A stretch of DNA of 64,000 nucleotides from Corynebacterium aquatimens (GCF_030408395.1 NZ_CP046980.1:248001-312000), one strand, 5' to 3'; numbered from the stretch's first letter, positions 27,243-37,537 are shown. The notes: a model not told the origin generated them from the sequence alone. Numbers and translations: made by a program.

Positions 27243-28421
27243 ATGACTACCGTCCGCCACCGTGCGCAGGATCCACAGCCACCACACCATTTACAACCGT
27301 CCGGGCACCACGGTCTGGGTGATGAGTCTTCAGCCGCGTTGCCGTACGGCCTCGAACAGTGGATCCAGGCAGGGCCGCTCCGAGATGACGCCAGTACCGG
27401 TGCCCACCGCGTAGTTGAGCCGCCTGGGGTTGCGGGTGGTGACCATGTCCCGGTGGGGGCCGATGCGGGTGCGAGGGTGGCGTCGCAAAGCAACGCTCCC
27501 TTGAGCCGCGGTGATCTGGTGCGGGCGGTGAAAGCGCCACCGAAGAATGGGTGGCGAAAGGTCGTGCATTCCGTCAGCGGCGGGAGAGTGAATCCGGGAG
27601 CCTCACGGCGTGAGCAGGGGTGGAACTCGCTGCAAGAAACTATCCGCACGCCGTTGCGTGGCGACTACCGGATTGCGGTGATGTCGCTGAAAGGTGGAGT
27701 GGGTAAGACCACAACCACCGTGGCGCTGGGCTCTGTGTTCGCCCAAGCGCGGGGGGACAGGGTGATCGCGATAGATGCGAACCCGGATTTTGGGACGCTT
27801 GCGCAACGCGTGGCCGCGCCGGGGCCCGCCACGATCCGGGACCTGCTGAGCGCCTCAGACACCACCCGGTATGCGCAGGTGCGGGCGTTTACCACCCAGG
27901 GCCTATCGCGGTTAGAAGTCATCGGATCTGAGCGCGACCCCGCAGTAAGCGAGGCCTTTTCTGAATCTGATTACCGCCGTGCCGTGGATATTTTGCAGCA
28001 CCACTACAACTTGATTCTGACCGACTGCGGCACGGGGCTCATGCACTCCGCGATGGCGGGTGTGCTGGACCTAGCCAACACTCTGGTCTTAGTGTCTTCA
28101 CCCGCATTGGACGGGGCGCAATCAGCGTCGGCGACGTTGGACTGGCTCACCCTGCACGGATATGAACGCTTGGCGGCGAACGCGGTAGTGGTGATTTCCT
28201 CAACAGCCTCCCCTAAACCAGCCATTGACATGGACCGATTGGTGGAGCACTTCGCGGCACGCACGAAGGCTGTGCACGTGATCCCGTACGATCCGCACCT
28301 GGCTGAGGGGTCCGTCGTGGATGTAGATCGCGTTGCGCGATCCACGCGCCGGGCCTACGAGGAGTTGGCTGCCACCGTTGCCGGGGATTTCGGGGCTTGG
28401 CACAAGCACGCCGCGCCTTAG
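27243..28421 (+). CDS. ParA/MinD-family ATPase with long disordered N-terminus
   Basis: A 392-residue protein. Residues 1-140 are His/Pro/Gly-rich and poorly ordered. Residues 143-392 form a deviant-Walker P-loop ATPase with [12 protein letters not shown] (148-159), [12 protein letters not shown] (switch I/Walker A' region) and [11 protein letters not shown] (Walker B). Members position plasmids, chromosomes or secretion machines. With no parB or minC partner nearby, no cargo can be assigned. Start ATG 27243 is preceded by GGGGGG. The next gene is mshA after the operator region. Confidence 0.75.
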   Translation: MTTVRHRAQDPQPPHHLQPSGHHGLGDESSAALPYGLEQWIQAGPLRDDASTGAHRVVEPPGVAGGDHVPVGADAGARVASQSNAPLSRGDLVRAVKAPPKNGWRKVVHSVSGGRVNPGASRREQGWNSLQETIRTPLRGDYRIAVMSLKGGVGKTTTTVALGSVFAQARGDRVIAIDANPDFGTLAQRVAAPGPATIRDLLSASDTTRYAQVRAFTTQGLSRLEVIGSERDPAVSEAFSESDYRRAVDILQHHYNLILTDCGTGLMHSAMAGVLDLANTLVLVSSPALDGAQSASATLDWLTLHGYERLAANAVVVISSTASPKPAIDMDRLVEHFAARTKAVHVIPYDPHLAEGSVVDVDRVARSTRRAYEELAATVAGDFGAWHKHAAP

Positions 28422-28435
28422 CGACGGTCGGGTGC

Positions 28436-28522
28436 GTGAAAACGTTTGCTGATTTTCCGGTGCAAGTAAATTTCACCAGGGGAAATACAGGTTCCGGGAG
28501 TACCGAGCGCAAACGTTTTCAC
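28436..28522 (+). promoter_or_regulatory. Paired LacI-type operators upstream of mshA
   Basis: GTGAAAACGTTTGC (28436-28449) and its exact reverse complement GCAAACGTTTTCAC (28509-28522) bracket the mshA promoter region. The central CG steps are 71 bp apart, and the proximal site is 43-56 bp before the mshA start. Sequence, spacing and orientation match the pair upstream of rmlB. Confidence 0.65.
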
Positions 28523-28564
28523 TGGTTGCCCTCGAACCTCTCGCGGGGTCGTATCATTGCGCGC

Positions 28565-29800
28565 ATGCGCGTAGCAATGATCTCCATGCACACATCCCCC
28601 CTCGAGCAGCCTGGATCGGGGGACGCGGGTGGCATGAACGTGTATGTGCTGAACATCGCGCGGGAGCTGGCGAAACAGGGGGTGAACGTGGATGTCTTCA
28701 CGCGCGCAACCCGGCCAAGCCTGGGCGAGGTGGTGCAGGTGGAGGAGAACCTGCGGGTCATCAACATCGTGGCGGGGCCGTATGAAGGCCTATCCAAGGA
28801 GGACCTGCCCACGCAGCTAGCGGCGTTTGCCGGTGGAATCATCGCGTTTGCCAAGGGGGAGAGTGGGTACTCGGTGATCCATTCGCATTACTGGTTGTCC
28901 GGCCAGGTGGGGTGGCTGCTGCGGGACCTGTGGGGCGTGCCGCTTGTTCATACCGGGCACACGTGGGCAGCCGTGAAAAATGCGCACCGCGCGGAAACGG
29001 ATTCACCGGAAACCGAAGCCCGTCGGATTTGTGAACAGCAGTTGGTGGACAACGCCGATGTGTTGGTTGTGAACACGCCCGATGAGACGGTGCAACTGTC
29101 CACGCACTATGACGTTGATCCGGCGAAAATTCGTGTGGTCACACCCGGTGCGAACACCGATCTGTTTACGCCGGGGACCAACCGCAACACAGAACTGGCG
29201 CGGCGCCACCTGGGGATTCCCCTGCACACCAAAGTCGTCGCGTTCGTGGGGCGTCTTCAGCAATTCAAGGGGCCGCACGTTCTCATCCGCGCCGCAGCAA
29301 TCATGCTCGAGCGGGATCCCGAGCGCGATTTTCGGGTGATCATCTGCGGGGGAGCGTCGGGAAGCGAGGCTACCGTCGAGGAATATCGTGCGCTCGTGCG
29401 AGAGCTTGGTGTCGAGCGGCGCGTGCGATTCTTCGGGCCCCGTCCGCCAGAAGAGCTCGTGCAGATCTACCAGGCGGCGGACATCGTCGCGGTGCCGAGT
29501 TACAACGAGTCCTTTGGGCTGGTTGCGGTGGAAGCGCAAGCCACCGGCACCCCGGTTGTTGCAGCGAATGTTGGCGGGTTGCCGCTCGCCGTCGCCGATG
29601 GGGTTACGGGGGTGTTGGTCAACGGCCACGACCCCGCGGATTGGGCAGACGCGTTGAGCGCGCTGCTTGACGACGATTCGCGCCGACTGACCATGGCTAC
29701 CGCCGCTGTCGAACGGGCGATGACGTTCAGCTGGGCCGCTTCGGCAGCCGCATTGGCAGACGTGTACGGAGGGATACAGGCGGGCGCGAGCGGCGACTAA
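28565..29800 (+). CDS. mshA: D-inositol-3-phosphate glycosyltransferase (mycothiol synthesis)
   Basis: A 411-residue GT-B glycosyltransferase of family GT4 that joins GlcNAc from UDP-GlcNAc to inositol-3-phosphate, the first step of mycothiol synthesis. The opening [17 protein letters not shown] and DAGGMNVYV are diagnostic of MshA, with GAN(T)DLFTPG and [19 protein letters not shown] (donor site) further on. ATG 28565 is chosen over the longer frame from 28397, which runs through the operator pair. The gene order mshA-gpmA-senX3-regX3 matches mycobacteria apart from a protease gene inserted on the opposite strand. Confidence 0.95.
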   Translation: MRVAMISMHTSPLEQPGSGDAGGMNVYVLNIARELAKQGVNVDVFTRATRPSLGEVVQVEENLRVINIVAGPYEGLSKEDLPTQLAAFAGGIIAFAKGESGYSVIHSHYWLSGQVGWLLRDLWGVPLVHTGHTWAAVKNAHRAETDSPETEARRICEQQLVDNADVLVVNTPDETVQLSTHYDVDPAKIRVVTPGANTDLFTPGTNRNTELARRHLGIPLHTKVVAFVGRLQQFKGPHVLIRAAAIMLERDPERDFRVIICGGASGSEATVEEYRALVRELGVERRVRFFGPRPPEELVQIYQAADIVAVPSYNESFGLVAVEAQATGTPVVAANVGGLPLAVADGVTGVLVNGHDPADWADALSALLDDDSRRLTMATAAVERAMTFSWAASAAALADVYGGIQAGASGD

Positions 29801-29819
29801 GGTGCCGGGCTCTTAGCTT

Positions 29820-31154
29820 CTAGCGGTTGTGCGGAGCTGCTTGCCTAGCGGCGCGTTCTTCCTCGACCGCTGTGGCCAGCTGGATTTGTTCGAACCTGGC
29901 ATTGAACCCCATGCCGGTTTCGATCGTCTGGCCTAGAAGTTCCTCACCTTGTTTGCGGGCTGCGTCAACGTTGCCGGTGGTGACGGCTCCCCACGCGATG
30001 TTGCCGGCGCGGTGTGCGGTGTCGCCGATCGCTGCGCCGATGTCATTGTTGAGCTTGTCGTATTCAGCATCCACGTCGACCGGCGGTGCAGTAGCGATGA
30101 TTGTGTCAAACACGTAGTTTTCCACCTCTTGCTGTTCACTAGCCATGCTGGTGAACTCCGGCTGCTGCGCGGTGGAGTCGGTCAGCTTGAAACGTGCGTT
30201 GACCTCACCGTCGGGGATACCGTAGGCGGTTTCCAGTACGACATCGGCCGGTTGCGCGCGGCCCAGCGGGCCTATTCCCTGGGAACTAACGCCCAAGATT
30301 TCACGGGTGACGGGATCAAAGTTGATGCCGCCGGAATCGCCGTGGTCATAGTACATACCAAACGACCACACGCCGTTGCGGGTACGGAAAAGCTGGGTGC
30401 CGCAGGTGCGCTGAGTGGTGTAGCCGTCCTTGCAAATCGGTTGCCCGAAATTGTCAAAGACAATGTCTTGCTCACCCAGGGTGCGCCAGTCGCGCACGCC
30501 AACTAGCTCAACTGGGGCGGACAGGTCACCGCCGAATGCGTCGCGGGACTGCGCAACGCGCGTGTCTGGGACGCCAGGATCAAGGCGCACCGTGCCCCAG
30601 TCGCTGGAATTGAATACTTGGTTAGCCACGACAATGAGGTCTTCTTCGTCCTCATTCAACGAATCCAAAAATGAGGCGTGCTCTGTTTCACCGATCCGGG
30701 TCAACCCACCGGGCAGCGGGGAGTACACAACGGAATCCAGCTGCTCTTCCGTCGGGTTAGTGCCTTTCAGGCAGTGGCCTGCAGTCACCATGACTCGGCT
30801 GCCGTTGACGTGGCCCACGAAACCCTGGGAGCAGGCGGCCAGGTTGGCCTCTTGCGGTAAGGGGATTTCAGTGCCGAAGTAGTCAAGCGGCTCCGGAGGG
30901 GTGAGGATACGAAGGCGCAGTGGTGCACCAGGGCCAGCGATGGCGCCGCCCGCCGTGCCCGCGGCCTTCGAAGGCGCGGTCTGGGGAAGTTGCGCTGGTG
31001 CTGGACCCCCAGCGTGGGCCGCGGGAGCGAACCCACCTGCACACACGGTCAATGCAGCCAGGCTTGCCGCCGCAAGGTGCGCCATGCGGGGCAAACGTCG
31101 CGGGCTGCGGCCAGAACCTGTTGAGTTTTTGGAAAGCGGGGCGAGAGCGAACAT
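29820..31154 (-). CDS. Secreted trypsin-like serine protease
   Basis: A 444-residue exported protein with a long basic N-region and a hydrophobic signal (about 24-47). The chymotrypsin-fold triad is visible as MVTAGHC (His), SSDWGTVRL (Asp region) and YDHGDSGGI (Ser, with oxyanion Gly). Several Cys (ACSQGF, AGHC, ICKDG, RTCG) may form disulfides. A helical C-terminal extension of about 110 residues follows the catalytic domain. ATG 31154 follows GGTAGG; an upstream start at 31175 is less likely. It is convergent with mshA and divergent from gpmA. Confidence 0.85.
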   Translation of the reverse strand: MFALAPLSKNSTGSGRSPRRLPRMAHLAAASLAALTVCAGGFAPAAHAGGPAPAQLPQTAPSKAAGTAGGAIAGPGAPLRLRILTPPEPLDYFGTEIPLPQEANLAACSQGFVGHVNGSRVMVTAGHCLKGTNPTEEQLDSVVYSPLPGGLTRIGETEHASFLDSLNEDEEDLIVVANQVFNSSDWGTVRLDPGVPDTRVAQSRDAFGGDLSAPVELVGVRDWRTLGEQDIVFDNFGQPICKDGYTTQRTCGTQLFRTRNGVWSFGMYYDHGDSGGINFDPVTREILGVSSQGIGPLGRAQPADVVLETAYGIPDGEVNARFKLTDSTAQQPEFTSMASEQQEVENYVFDTIIATAPPVDVDAEYDKLNNDIGAAIGDTAHRAGNIAWGAVTTGNVDAARKQGEELLGQTIETGMGFNARFEQIQLATAVEEERAARQAAPHNR

Positions 31155-31219
31155 GAAACCTACCGTACAACACACCTAACTCCCGACGCGGGTAGAAAAA
31201 TCGTGGCAAGGTGGAAGGC

Positions 31220-31978
31220 ATGGGAACACTAGGAAACAGCAACGGCAAGCTGATTTTGGTCCGCCACGGCCAGAGCACATGGAATGAGTCCAACCAGTTC
31301 ACTGGGTGGGTAGACGTTGACCTCACCGAGAAGGGTGAAGCGGAGGCAGTCAACGCGGGCAAACTGATGAAGGACAAGGGCATCCTGCCGGATATCGTCT
31401 TCACGTCGCTTCTGCGTCGCGCGATTCGCACCGCCAACATCTCCCTCAATGAGGCTGACCGCCACTGGATCCCGGTGGTGCGCAACTGGCGCCTCAACGA
31501 GCGTCACTACGGCAAGCTGCAGGGCCTGAACAAGGCTGAGATCCGCGAGGAGTTCGGTGAGGAGCAGTTCATGGAATGGCGCCGCTCCTACGACACCCCG
31601 CCGCCGGAGATTGACCCGGACAACGAGTACTCCCAGACCGATGATGCCCGCTACGCATTCTTAGAAGACGTCCCGCGCACGGAGTGCCTGAAAGACGTGG
31701 TGGAGCGCTTCACCCCGTACTACATCGACTCGATCCGCCCGCAGGTTCTTGAGGGCAAGAATGTCATGGTGGCCGCGCACGGTAACTCCCTGCGCGCGCT
31801 GGTGAAGTACCTGGACAACATTTCCGATGAGGACATCGCGGGCCTGAACATCCCCACGGGTATGCCGCTGGTCTACGAGTTCGATGAGAACGGACATGTA
31901 GCAAACCCGGGCGGTACGTACCTGGATCCAGAGGCTGCTGCAGCGGGTGCTGCCGCGGTGGCTAACCAGGGTAAGTAA
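31220..31978 (+). CDS. gpmA: 2,3-bisphosphoglycerate-dependent phosphoglycerate mutase
   Basis: A 252-residue glycolytic mutase. The phospho-accepting site [10 protein letters not shown] places His at 16, and the second catalytic His is in [22 protein letters not shown]-like [13 protein letters not shown] and [11 protein letters not shown] support dPGM rather than a general phosphatase. ATG 31220 follows GGAAGG; GTG 31211 is in frame but less likely. senX3 starts 18 bp after the stop. Confidence 0.95.
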   Translation: MGTLGNSNGKLILVRHGQSTWNESNQFTGWVDVDLTEKGEAEAVNAGKLMKDKGILPDIVFTSLLRRAIRTANISLNEADRHWIPVVRNWRLNERHYGKLQGLNKAEIREEFGEEQFMEWRRSYDTPPPEIDPDNEYSQTDDARYAFLEDVPRTECLKDVVERFTPYYIDSIRPQVLEGKNVMVAAHGNSLRALVKYLDNISDEDIAGLNIPTGMPLVYEFDENGHVANPGGTYLDPEAAAAGAAAVANQGK

Positions 31979-31996
31979 GGCAGATACAGCGCAGTC

Positions 31997-33280
31997 GTGG
32001 CGTCGTTAAGCTGGTGGCACCCCAAGCGCTACCTCGGCACGCATGAGAACAGGCGGGCGGAGGAAGACGATGATGCCCAAGCGCGCACGGTGGGCTACAT
32101 CCTCAACCTTGTGATCCAATCTTCGCCAACGGGGGTGGCGGTGATTGGTCGCGGTGGGGATGTAGTTTTGTCCAACGCGCGTGCGCACGACATGTCGATC
32201 GTGCACGACCGTACGCTCAACCCTGAGGTACGGGCTGTCGCCGAGGGCGTCTTCGCGGAGAAAGAATCCCAGTCCATCGATCTCACGCTGCGACGGCGTT
32301 CCACGGGGTCACGCATCACCAACGTCCGCGCGGTGGTCACGCCGCTGTCGCTTCCCGACGGGGACTTTGTAGCGGTGTACGCCACCGATGAGTCCGAAAA
32401 CGCGCGCATGGAATCGGCCCGCCGTGACTTCGTGGCTAACGTCTCCCACGAATTAAAGACCCCGGTTGGGGGTATGTCGTTGCTTGCCGAGGCCCTCCTT
32501 GAAGATCCTGAAGATCCCGGCGTTGTGCGGTACTTCGGCGAGAAGCTGCTCAAGGAATCCCACCGTATGGGCGGGATGATCTCTGACTTGATCAGCTTGT
32601 CCAAACTCCAGGGTGCAGAGGCTCTGCCGGAGATGGCCCCCGTGCGCGTCGACGACATTATTGATGAGGCCATGCTGCGCAACCAGGTTGCCGCGGACAA
32701 CCAAAACATCGAGCTCACCCGTGGTGAAACCTCCGATACCTACGTGATGGGCGACAGGTCGCTCTTGGTCACCGCCCTGTCGAATCTGGTTACCAACGCC
32801 ATCAATTACTCCGCTGAAGGCCAACCAGTGTCTGTCACGCAGAAGGTCGTGCGGGATTCTGTGGTTTTGATCCGCGTTACCGACCGCGGCATTGGCATCG
32901 CGCCGGAGAACCAAAAACGAGTTTTCGAGCGTTTCTTCCGCGTGGATAAAGCCCGCTCACGCTCCACTGGCGGAACGGGTCTGGGGTTGGCCATCGTTAA
33001 GCACGTCGTGGCAAACCACGGCGGTAATATCAAACTATGGTCCCGGCTGGGAACAGGCTCAACGTTCACCATTGAGCTTCCCGTTTACGCCGCAAACATG
33101 TCCGCGCCACCGGTCGTGCCCCCGGCGCTCGCGGATATTCCTGAGGTCTCTGACATCAGTGGGGTCAAAGCCGACGCAAAGCCAGAAGTGAATACTGACA
33201 ATAAAACTGACCTTCGACTGACATCCGAATCACGGAAACCAGACTCTCTGTCGAAGCCTGCCAGAAAGGACACGCAATGA
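31997..33280 (+). CDS. senX3: Two-component sensor kinase, SenX3-like, lacking a membrane anchor
   Basis: A 427-residue histidine kinase with a PAS-like domain (about 38-130), H-box FVANVSHELKTPVGG (H151), N-box NLVTNAINYS and G-boxes DRGIGIAPEN and GTGLGLAIV. SenX3 homologues normally begin with a transmembrane hairpin, but here the first 35 residues are polar (MASLSWWHPKRYLG then charged) and an in-frame stop at 31976 prevents extension. The C-terminal 45 residues are Lys/Asp/Pro-rich. The stop overlaps the regX3 ATG (ATGA). The start GTG 31997 is the first available. Confidence 0.9.
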   Translation: MASLSWWHPKRYLGTHENRRAEEDDDAQARTVGYILNLVIQSSPTGVAVIGRGGDVVLSNARAHDMSIVHDRTLNPEVRAVAEGVFAEKESQSIDLTLRRRSTGSRITNVRAVVTPLSLPDGDFVAVYATDESENARMESARRDFVANVSHELKTPVGGMSLLAEALLEDPEDPGVVRYFGEKLLKESHRMGGMISDLISLSKLQGAEALPEMAPVRVDDIIDEAMLRNQVAADNQNIELTRGETSDTYVMGDRSLLVTALSNLVTNAINYSAEGQPVSVTQKVVRDSVVLIRVTDRGIGIAPENQKRVFERFFRVDKARSRSTGGTGLGLAIVKHVVANHGGNIKLWSRLGTGSTFTIELPVYAANMSAPPVVPPALADIPEVSDISGVKADAKPEVNTDNKTDLRLTSESRKPDSLSKPARKDTQ

Positions 33281-33975
33281 GTACGACCATCCTGATCGTC
33301 GAAGATGAGGAGTCGTTGGCGGACCCACTTGCGTATCTACTGCGCAAGGAAGGTTTTGAGGCAATCGTCGCCGGCGATGGTGCTACTGCGCTCCGCGAGT
33401 TTGAAGCAAACAACGTCGATCTGGTCCTGCTGGACCTCATGCTTCCAGGCATGTCCGGCACGGACGTCTGCAAGAAGCTGCGCGCCACGTCAAACGTGCC
33501 GATCATCATGGTCACGGCGCGTGACTCGGAGATCGACAAGGTCGTCGGCCTGGAACTCGGCGCCGATGATTACGTGACCAAGCCGTACTCCACCCGTGAA
33601 CTCATCGCCCGTATCCGCGCGGTCCTGCGCCGCCGCGTGGACATCGTGGAAGAACTCGAACCAGCCGACGGCGAAAACATTCTTGAGGGCGGCCGGGTCC
33701 GCCTCGACGTTGAGCGCCACACCGTGCTTGTCGACGGGCAGCCGGTGCCCATGCCGCTTAAAGAGTTTGACCTGCTTGAATACCTCATGCGCAATTCCGG
33801 CCGCGTACTTACCCGCGGCCAGCTGATTGACCGTATCTGGGGATCCGACTATGTCGGCGACACCAAGACTTTGGACGTCCACGTCAAGCGCCTACGCACC
33901 AAAATCGAAGCCGAACCGTCCCGCCCAGCCCTGCTGGTGACCGTCCGCGGCTTGGGGTACAAGTTCGAATCGTGA
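33277..33975 (+). CDS. regX3: Two-component response regulator, RegX3-like (OmpR family)
   Basis: A 232-residue regulator. The receiver domain has the acidic pocket near residues 10-12, phospho-acceptor Asp53 (LLDLMLPGM) and Lys in VTKPYS. A winged-helix DNA-binding domain spans about 135-230 (RVLTRGQLIDRIW, DVHVKRLRTKI). In mycobacteria SenX3-RegX3 responds to phosphate, but the signal here is not shown by the sequence. Overlap with the kinase gene implies coupled translation. A hairpin begins at the stop codon. Confidence 0.95.
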   Translation: MSTTILIVEDEESLADPLAYLLRKEGFEAIVAGDGATALREFEANNVDLVLLDLMLPGMSGTDVCKKLRATSNVPIIMVTARDSEIDKVVGLELGADDYVTKPYSTRELIARIRAVLRRRVDIVEELEPADGENILEGGRVRLDVERHTVLVDGQPVPMPLKEFDLLEYLMRNSGRVLTRGQLIDRIWGSDYVGDTKTLDVHVKRLRTKIEAEPSRPALLVTVRGLGYKFES

Positions 33976-33994
33976 GGGCGCAAGCGCCCTCACG
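33971..33994. terminator. Hairpin at the regX3 stop, with duplicated 3' arm
   Basis: CGTGAGGGCG-CAAG-CGCCCTCACG is a perfect 10-bp stem that includes the regX3 stop codon. The right arm with its flank (GCGCCCTCACGATGGATCGA) is repeated at about 34013-34032. There is no T-tail, so termination strength is uncertain. Confidence 0.5.
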
Positions 33995-34108
33995 ATGGAT
34001 CGAGCCGATAGGAAGCGCCCTCACGATGGATCGAACCGGTCGGGCGCGGGTGTGAAGAAAGCCGCGCGATTCCGTAAGGAACGCCGTTTCGGTCTACGCT
34101 TATATATC

Positions 34109-35035
34109 GTGCGACTAGGTGTATTGGACGTGGGCAGCAACACTGTCCACCTCGTAGCAGTAGATGCCAAAAACGGCGGCCGTCCCACCCCGATGAGCGA
34201 CTGGAAACAGTCACTGCGACTCGTGGAGATGCTGGACAAAAAGGGCAACATTGAGGACAAGGGCGTCGATAAGCTAACGAGCGCCGTTAAAGAGGCCTCT
34301 GACCTGGCCGGAAACCTCAAGTGTGAGGACTTCTTAGCGTTTGCAACGTCCGCCGTGAGGTCCGCGAAGAACTCCGAGGATGTCTTGGACCACGTGGAAA
34401 AAGAAACCGGAGTTCGGTTAAATGTCCTCTCCGGTGAGGACGAAGCGCGGTTGACGTTCCTGGCGGTGCGCCGCTGGTATGGCTGGTCGGCTGGGCGGAT
34501 CACCAACCTGGATATCGGCGGCGGCTCACTGGAGATGTCCACTGGTGACCACGAAATCCCAGACATCGCCGTGTCCCTTGATCTTGGCGCGGGACGCTTG
34601 ACGCACGAGTGGTTTGACCACGACCCGCCTGAAAAGAAGACGATCAACACCCTTCGTGACTTCATCGACGCGGAACTGAGCGCCGCCGCCGAGGAATTCT
34701 TGGCTAAGGGTGAGGCCGGCCTGGCCGTGGGTACGTCGAAGACCTTCCGCACGCTCGCGCGCTTGACGGGTGCCGCGCCGAGTTCCGCTGGGCCCTACGT
34801 GAAGCGCACTCTGACCGCGCCGGGTCTGCGTCAGCTGATCGCGTTCATTTCCCGCATGACCGCCTCTGACCGCGCCGAACTCGAAGGCGTGAGCTCCGAC
34901 CGCTCGCACCAGATTGTCGCCGGTGCGCTGGTTGCGGAGGCGGCGATGCGTGCGCTTAAGCTCGAAAAACTTGAGATTTGCCCGTGGGCATTGCGCGAAG
35001 GCGTGATACTTCGGCAGATTGATCAGAGCGCATAA
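34109..35035 (+). CDS. ppx: Ppx/GppA family exopolyphosphatase
   Basis: A 308-residue ASKHA-fold phosphatase that cuts terminal phosphate from polyphosphate or pppGpp. It opens [17 protein letters not shown] (phosphate 1 motif), with [12 protein letters not shown] (phosphate 2) and [14 protein letters not shown]. It is a short Ppx without the C-terminal HD domain, like corynebacterial Ppx2. GTG 34109 is preferred over the longer frame from 33995 and has TATATA-rich sequence just before it, which suggests a leaderless transcript. Confidence 0.88.
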   Translation: MRLGVLDVGSNTVHLVAVDAKNGGRPTPMSDWKQSLRLVEMLDKKGNIEDKGVDKLTSAVKEASDLAGNLKCEDFLAFATSAVRSAKNSEDVLDHVEKETGVRLNVLSGEDEARLTFLAVRRWYGWSAGRITNLDIGGGSLEMSTGDHEIPDIAVSLDLGAGRLTHEWFDHDPPEKKTINTLRDFIDAELSAAAEEFLAKGEAGLAVGTSKTFRTLARLTGAAPSSAGPYVKRTLTAPGLRQLIAFISRMTASDRAELEGVSSDRSHQIVAGALVAEAAMRALKLEKLEICPWALREGVILRQIDQSA

Positions 35036-35189
35036 GTGGTGCATTCAGCCGCGTTAATTCAAGCGGCCAGCATTCAACCAGTAAGCTGAACGTTAACTTG
35101 AACGTTAGCTTAAGGGGTAGCGTGGAAGTTGTGTGTTGGCACCTCACGGTGGCGTACAAACGGTGGCATAAATAAGGAGAAGACGACCG

Positions 35190-36362
35190 ATGCCGGATAA
35201 GCAACTGACTGTTGCGGAGCTCCTCGCCCGCGCGCAGCAGGAGAACCCGCAGGCGGAGGGTGAGCAACCCCGTCGCCGTCGCCGCCGCAGCCTCGAAGAC
35301 GGCGGCGTGTCCGTCGCCGAACTGACCGGCTCCCTCAAAGCCGTCGACGCCCGCCCCGCCGAGGTCAAGCACTCCTCCGTGCCTATCGACGAGCCCGCCC
35401 CTGCACCCCAGAAGCCCACCGCCGCCCAGCCTGCTCCCGCGCAGCCTGCCGCTCCGCAGCCTGCCGCTCAGAAGCCTGCGGCTCCGAAGCCTGAGGTGAA
35501 GAAAATCCAGCCCCAGACGCCGGAGAAGCCCAAGGCCCAGGCACCTGGCGCTGATGACACCATCACCCTGCGCAAGTTCACCGCGGACAAGCCCGAGGCT
35601 GTAAAGCCGGAGGTAAAGCGCACCGACACCGCAAAGCCGGAACCGGTAAAGCCGGAGGCAAGGCCCGAGGCGGCGAAGCCCCTGGAGCCGAAGGTGGCTC
35701 CGAAGGTCACCGCTGAGAAACCGGACGTAAAGAAGCCGGTTGAACCGAGGGCAGCGTCAAAGCCAGCGGCAAAGCCAGCTGGTTTTGGCAATGCGCCGTT
35801 GCCGGTGCCGTCGCCAGAGAAGGCGTTTGAAGAGACCGCGCCGGTTCCCGTCGTTCGCGATGAGTCGGTGAATCCGCTGGCGGAGAAGGGCCCGGCCGAG
35901 AAGACCCCGGCCGAGAAGGACATAGTCGAGAAGGCCACAGTCAAAAAGCCCGCAGTCGACAAGCCCAGGGTAGAAAAACCGGTTTCGCAAAAGCCGGTCG
36001 CTGATCAGGTGGGGGCTGATGGGGTGGGGCCGATCGTCGATAAGCAAAAAGCTCCCATCGAGCCGGTGTATGACGACGTTGAGGAATACCAAGACGAGGC
36101 TGACAACGCCGTAAACCCAATCGGCCTGGTGCTGATGGTGTTCGCGGGCCTGGTGCTAGGTGTGCTGGTGTTCCTGGCGTTCCAGTACCTGTGGGGGAAC
36201 TACGCGAAGTGGATCGTGTCGATCCTCGCGGGCCTGGTCACGGTCGGTGTTGTGGTTGGCGTTCGGTCGATGAAGACGGGGCGCGACACGCTGACGCAGG
36301 TGCTGGCGGGTCTCGCTGGTTTGGCGATGACCTTCGGGCCGGCTGTCGTCCTGCTGCTTTAA
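35190..36362 (+). CDS. Pro/Ala/Lys-rich membrane protein (Rv0497-like position)
   Basis: A 390-residue protein. Residues 1-310 are extremely rich in Pro, Ala, Lys and Glu, with KPEVKP/EKPxVKKP-type imperfect repeats, after an N-terminal conserved VAELLARAQQ motif and an RRRRRR patch. Three membrane segments follow (about 311-332, 338-357, 367-388). The position between ppx and proC equals that of the Pro-rich membrane protein Rv0497 in M. tuberculosis. Function unknown. The low-complexity part is probably an extended cytoplasmic or wall-spanning region. Confidence 0.75.
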   Translation: MPDKQLTVAELLARAQQENPQAEGEQPRRRRRRSLEDGGVSVAELTGSLKAVDARPAEVKHSSVPIDEPAPAPQKPTAAQPAPAQPAAPQPAAQKPAAPKPEVKKIQPQTPEKPKAQAPGADDTITLRKFTADKPEAVKPEVKRTDTAKPEPVKPEARPEAAKPLEPKVAPKVTAEKPDVKKPVEPRAASKPAAKPAGFGNAPLPVPSPEKAFEETAPVPVVRDESVNPLAEKGPAEKTPAEKDIVEKATVKKPAVDKPRVEKPVSQKPVADQVGADGVGPIVDKQKAPIEPVYDDVEEYQDEADNAVNPIGLVLMVFAGLVLGVLVFLAFQYLWGNYAKWIVSILAGLVTVGVVVGVRSMKTGRDTLTQVLAGLAGLAMTFGPAVVLLL

Positions 36363-36432
36363 ACCGCTGCTCCGGGCGCTGCCGGGGGCTTGCCTGGGCA
36401 TGTAGCGCCACGGTGTGGCAGTCTTGGACCCC

Positions 36433-37245
36433 ATGAGCACTATTGCAATCATTGGGGCTGGCACCATTGGTGAAGCGCTGATTTCTGGATTGGTGGCCGC
36501 TGGGCACGATCCGGAGACTATTACTGCGACGAATCGCTCCTGCGCACGTAGCCGTGAGCTGCACGAAAAGTACGGGGTGAACGTCACGGGGGACAATGCG
36601 GAGGCCGCTTCCGGGGCGGACGTGTGCTTCGTGTGCGTGAAGCCGCACTCAATCGTGGACGTGTTCACGGAGCTGGCGGAAACTTTGGCCGATAATGAGA
36701 CCGCCACTGTGTTGGTGTCCATGGCTGCGGGGGTGACGCTGGAGTCGCTCGATGAGGCTGCGCACAACGCGGGAACGCCGATCGTGCGCGTCATGCCCAA
36801 CACGCCCATGCGCGTGGGCAAGGGTGTCAGCGCGGTGTCCTTTGGCAAGTTCGTGGAAGACGACCAGAAAGAAATGGTCGTGGAACTGTTGTCCGCCACC
36901 GGCCGGGTGGTTGTTGTTCCGGAAAGCCAGATCGACGCGGCGACGGCCATTTCAGGGTCCGGCCCGGCGTACTTCTTCCTTGTCGCTGAAGCGCTTGTCG
37001 ACGCTGGGGTGGCGCTAGGCCTTACCCGCGAATCCGCGATGGAGCTTGCCACTGCTACGGCGGAGGGGGCAGGGTGCATGCTTTCACACAGCGGCGCGTC
37101 GCCCGTGGAACTACGCGCTGCGGTGTCCTCTCCCGCGGGGACCACCGTCGCCGCCATCCAGGAATTGGAGGAATCCGGCATCCGCGGCGCCTTCTACCGC
37201 GCGACTCGCGCCAACGTTGCGCGCTCCGCGGAACTAGGAAAATAA
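36433..37245 (+). CDS. proC: Pyrroline-5-carboxylate reductase
   Basis: A 270-residue enzyme that makes proline from pyrroline-5-carboxylate with NAD(P)H. The N-terminus IAIIGAGTIGEALISGLVAAG is the dinucleotide fold. The family signature region ALGLTRESAMELATATAEGAG and SPAGTTVAAIQELEESGIRGAF is intact. ATG 36433 is chosen; GTG 36415 is in frame. The position after the Rv0497-like gene matches mycobacterial synteny. Confidence 0.95.
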   Translation: MSTIAIIGAGTIGEALISGLVAAGHDPETITATNRSCARSRELHEKYGVNVTGDNAEAASGADVCFVCVKPHSIVDVFTELAETLADNETATVLVSMAAGVTLESLDEAAHNAGTPIVRVMPNTPMRVGKGVSAVSFGKFVEDDQKEMVVELLSATGRVVVVPESQIDAATAISGSGPAYFFLVAEALVDAGVALGLTRESAMELATATAEGAGCMLSHSGASPVELRAAVSSPAGTTVAAIQELEESGIRGAFYRATRANVARSAELGK

Positions 37246-37537
37246 CGGTTTGGGCACACTTGGCGGTGCCGGTTGTCGGTCGGGTCGGACGTTACGGAAA
37301 ATGGCGTTGTAGTGGGCAAATCGTGTTGCGATGAGGCGTCTGGCGGCGTGGTTGCGGGGGCTTCGGGCGCGCGCGGCGGTGTAAAAGCTGTGAAGAAAGT
37401 GGAAGTTTTTTGGCTTTTGAGTCGCATGTGCCACTACTTTCACGCTAGGCTAGCTAAAGCACGTGAGTGATCGTCCTGTGGGAGGGGAAGCCTACAGCGC
37501 CACGTGTACTTTTGAGGTCCTGAAGGGTCATAAACAC

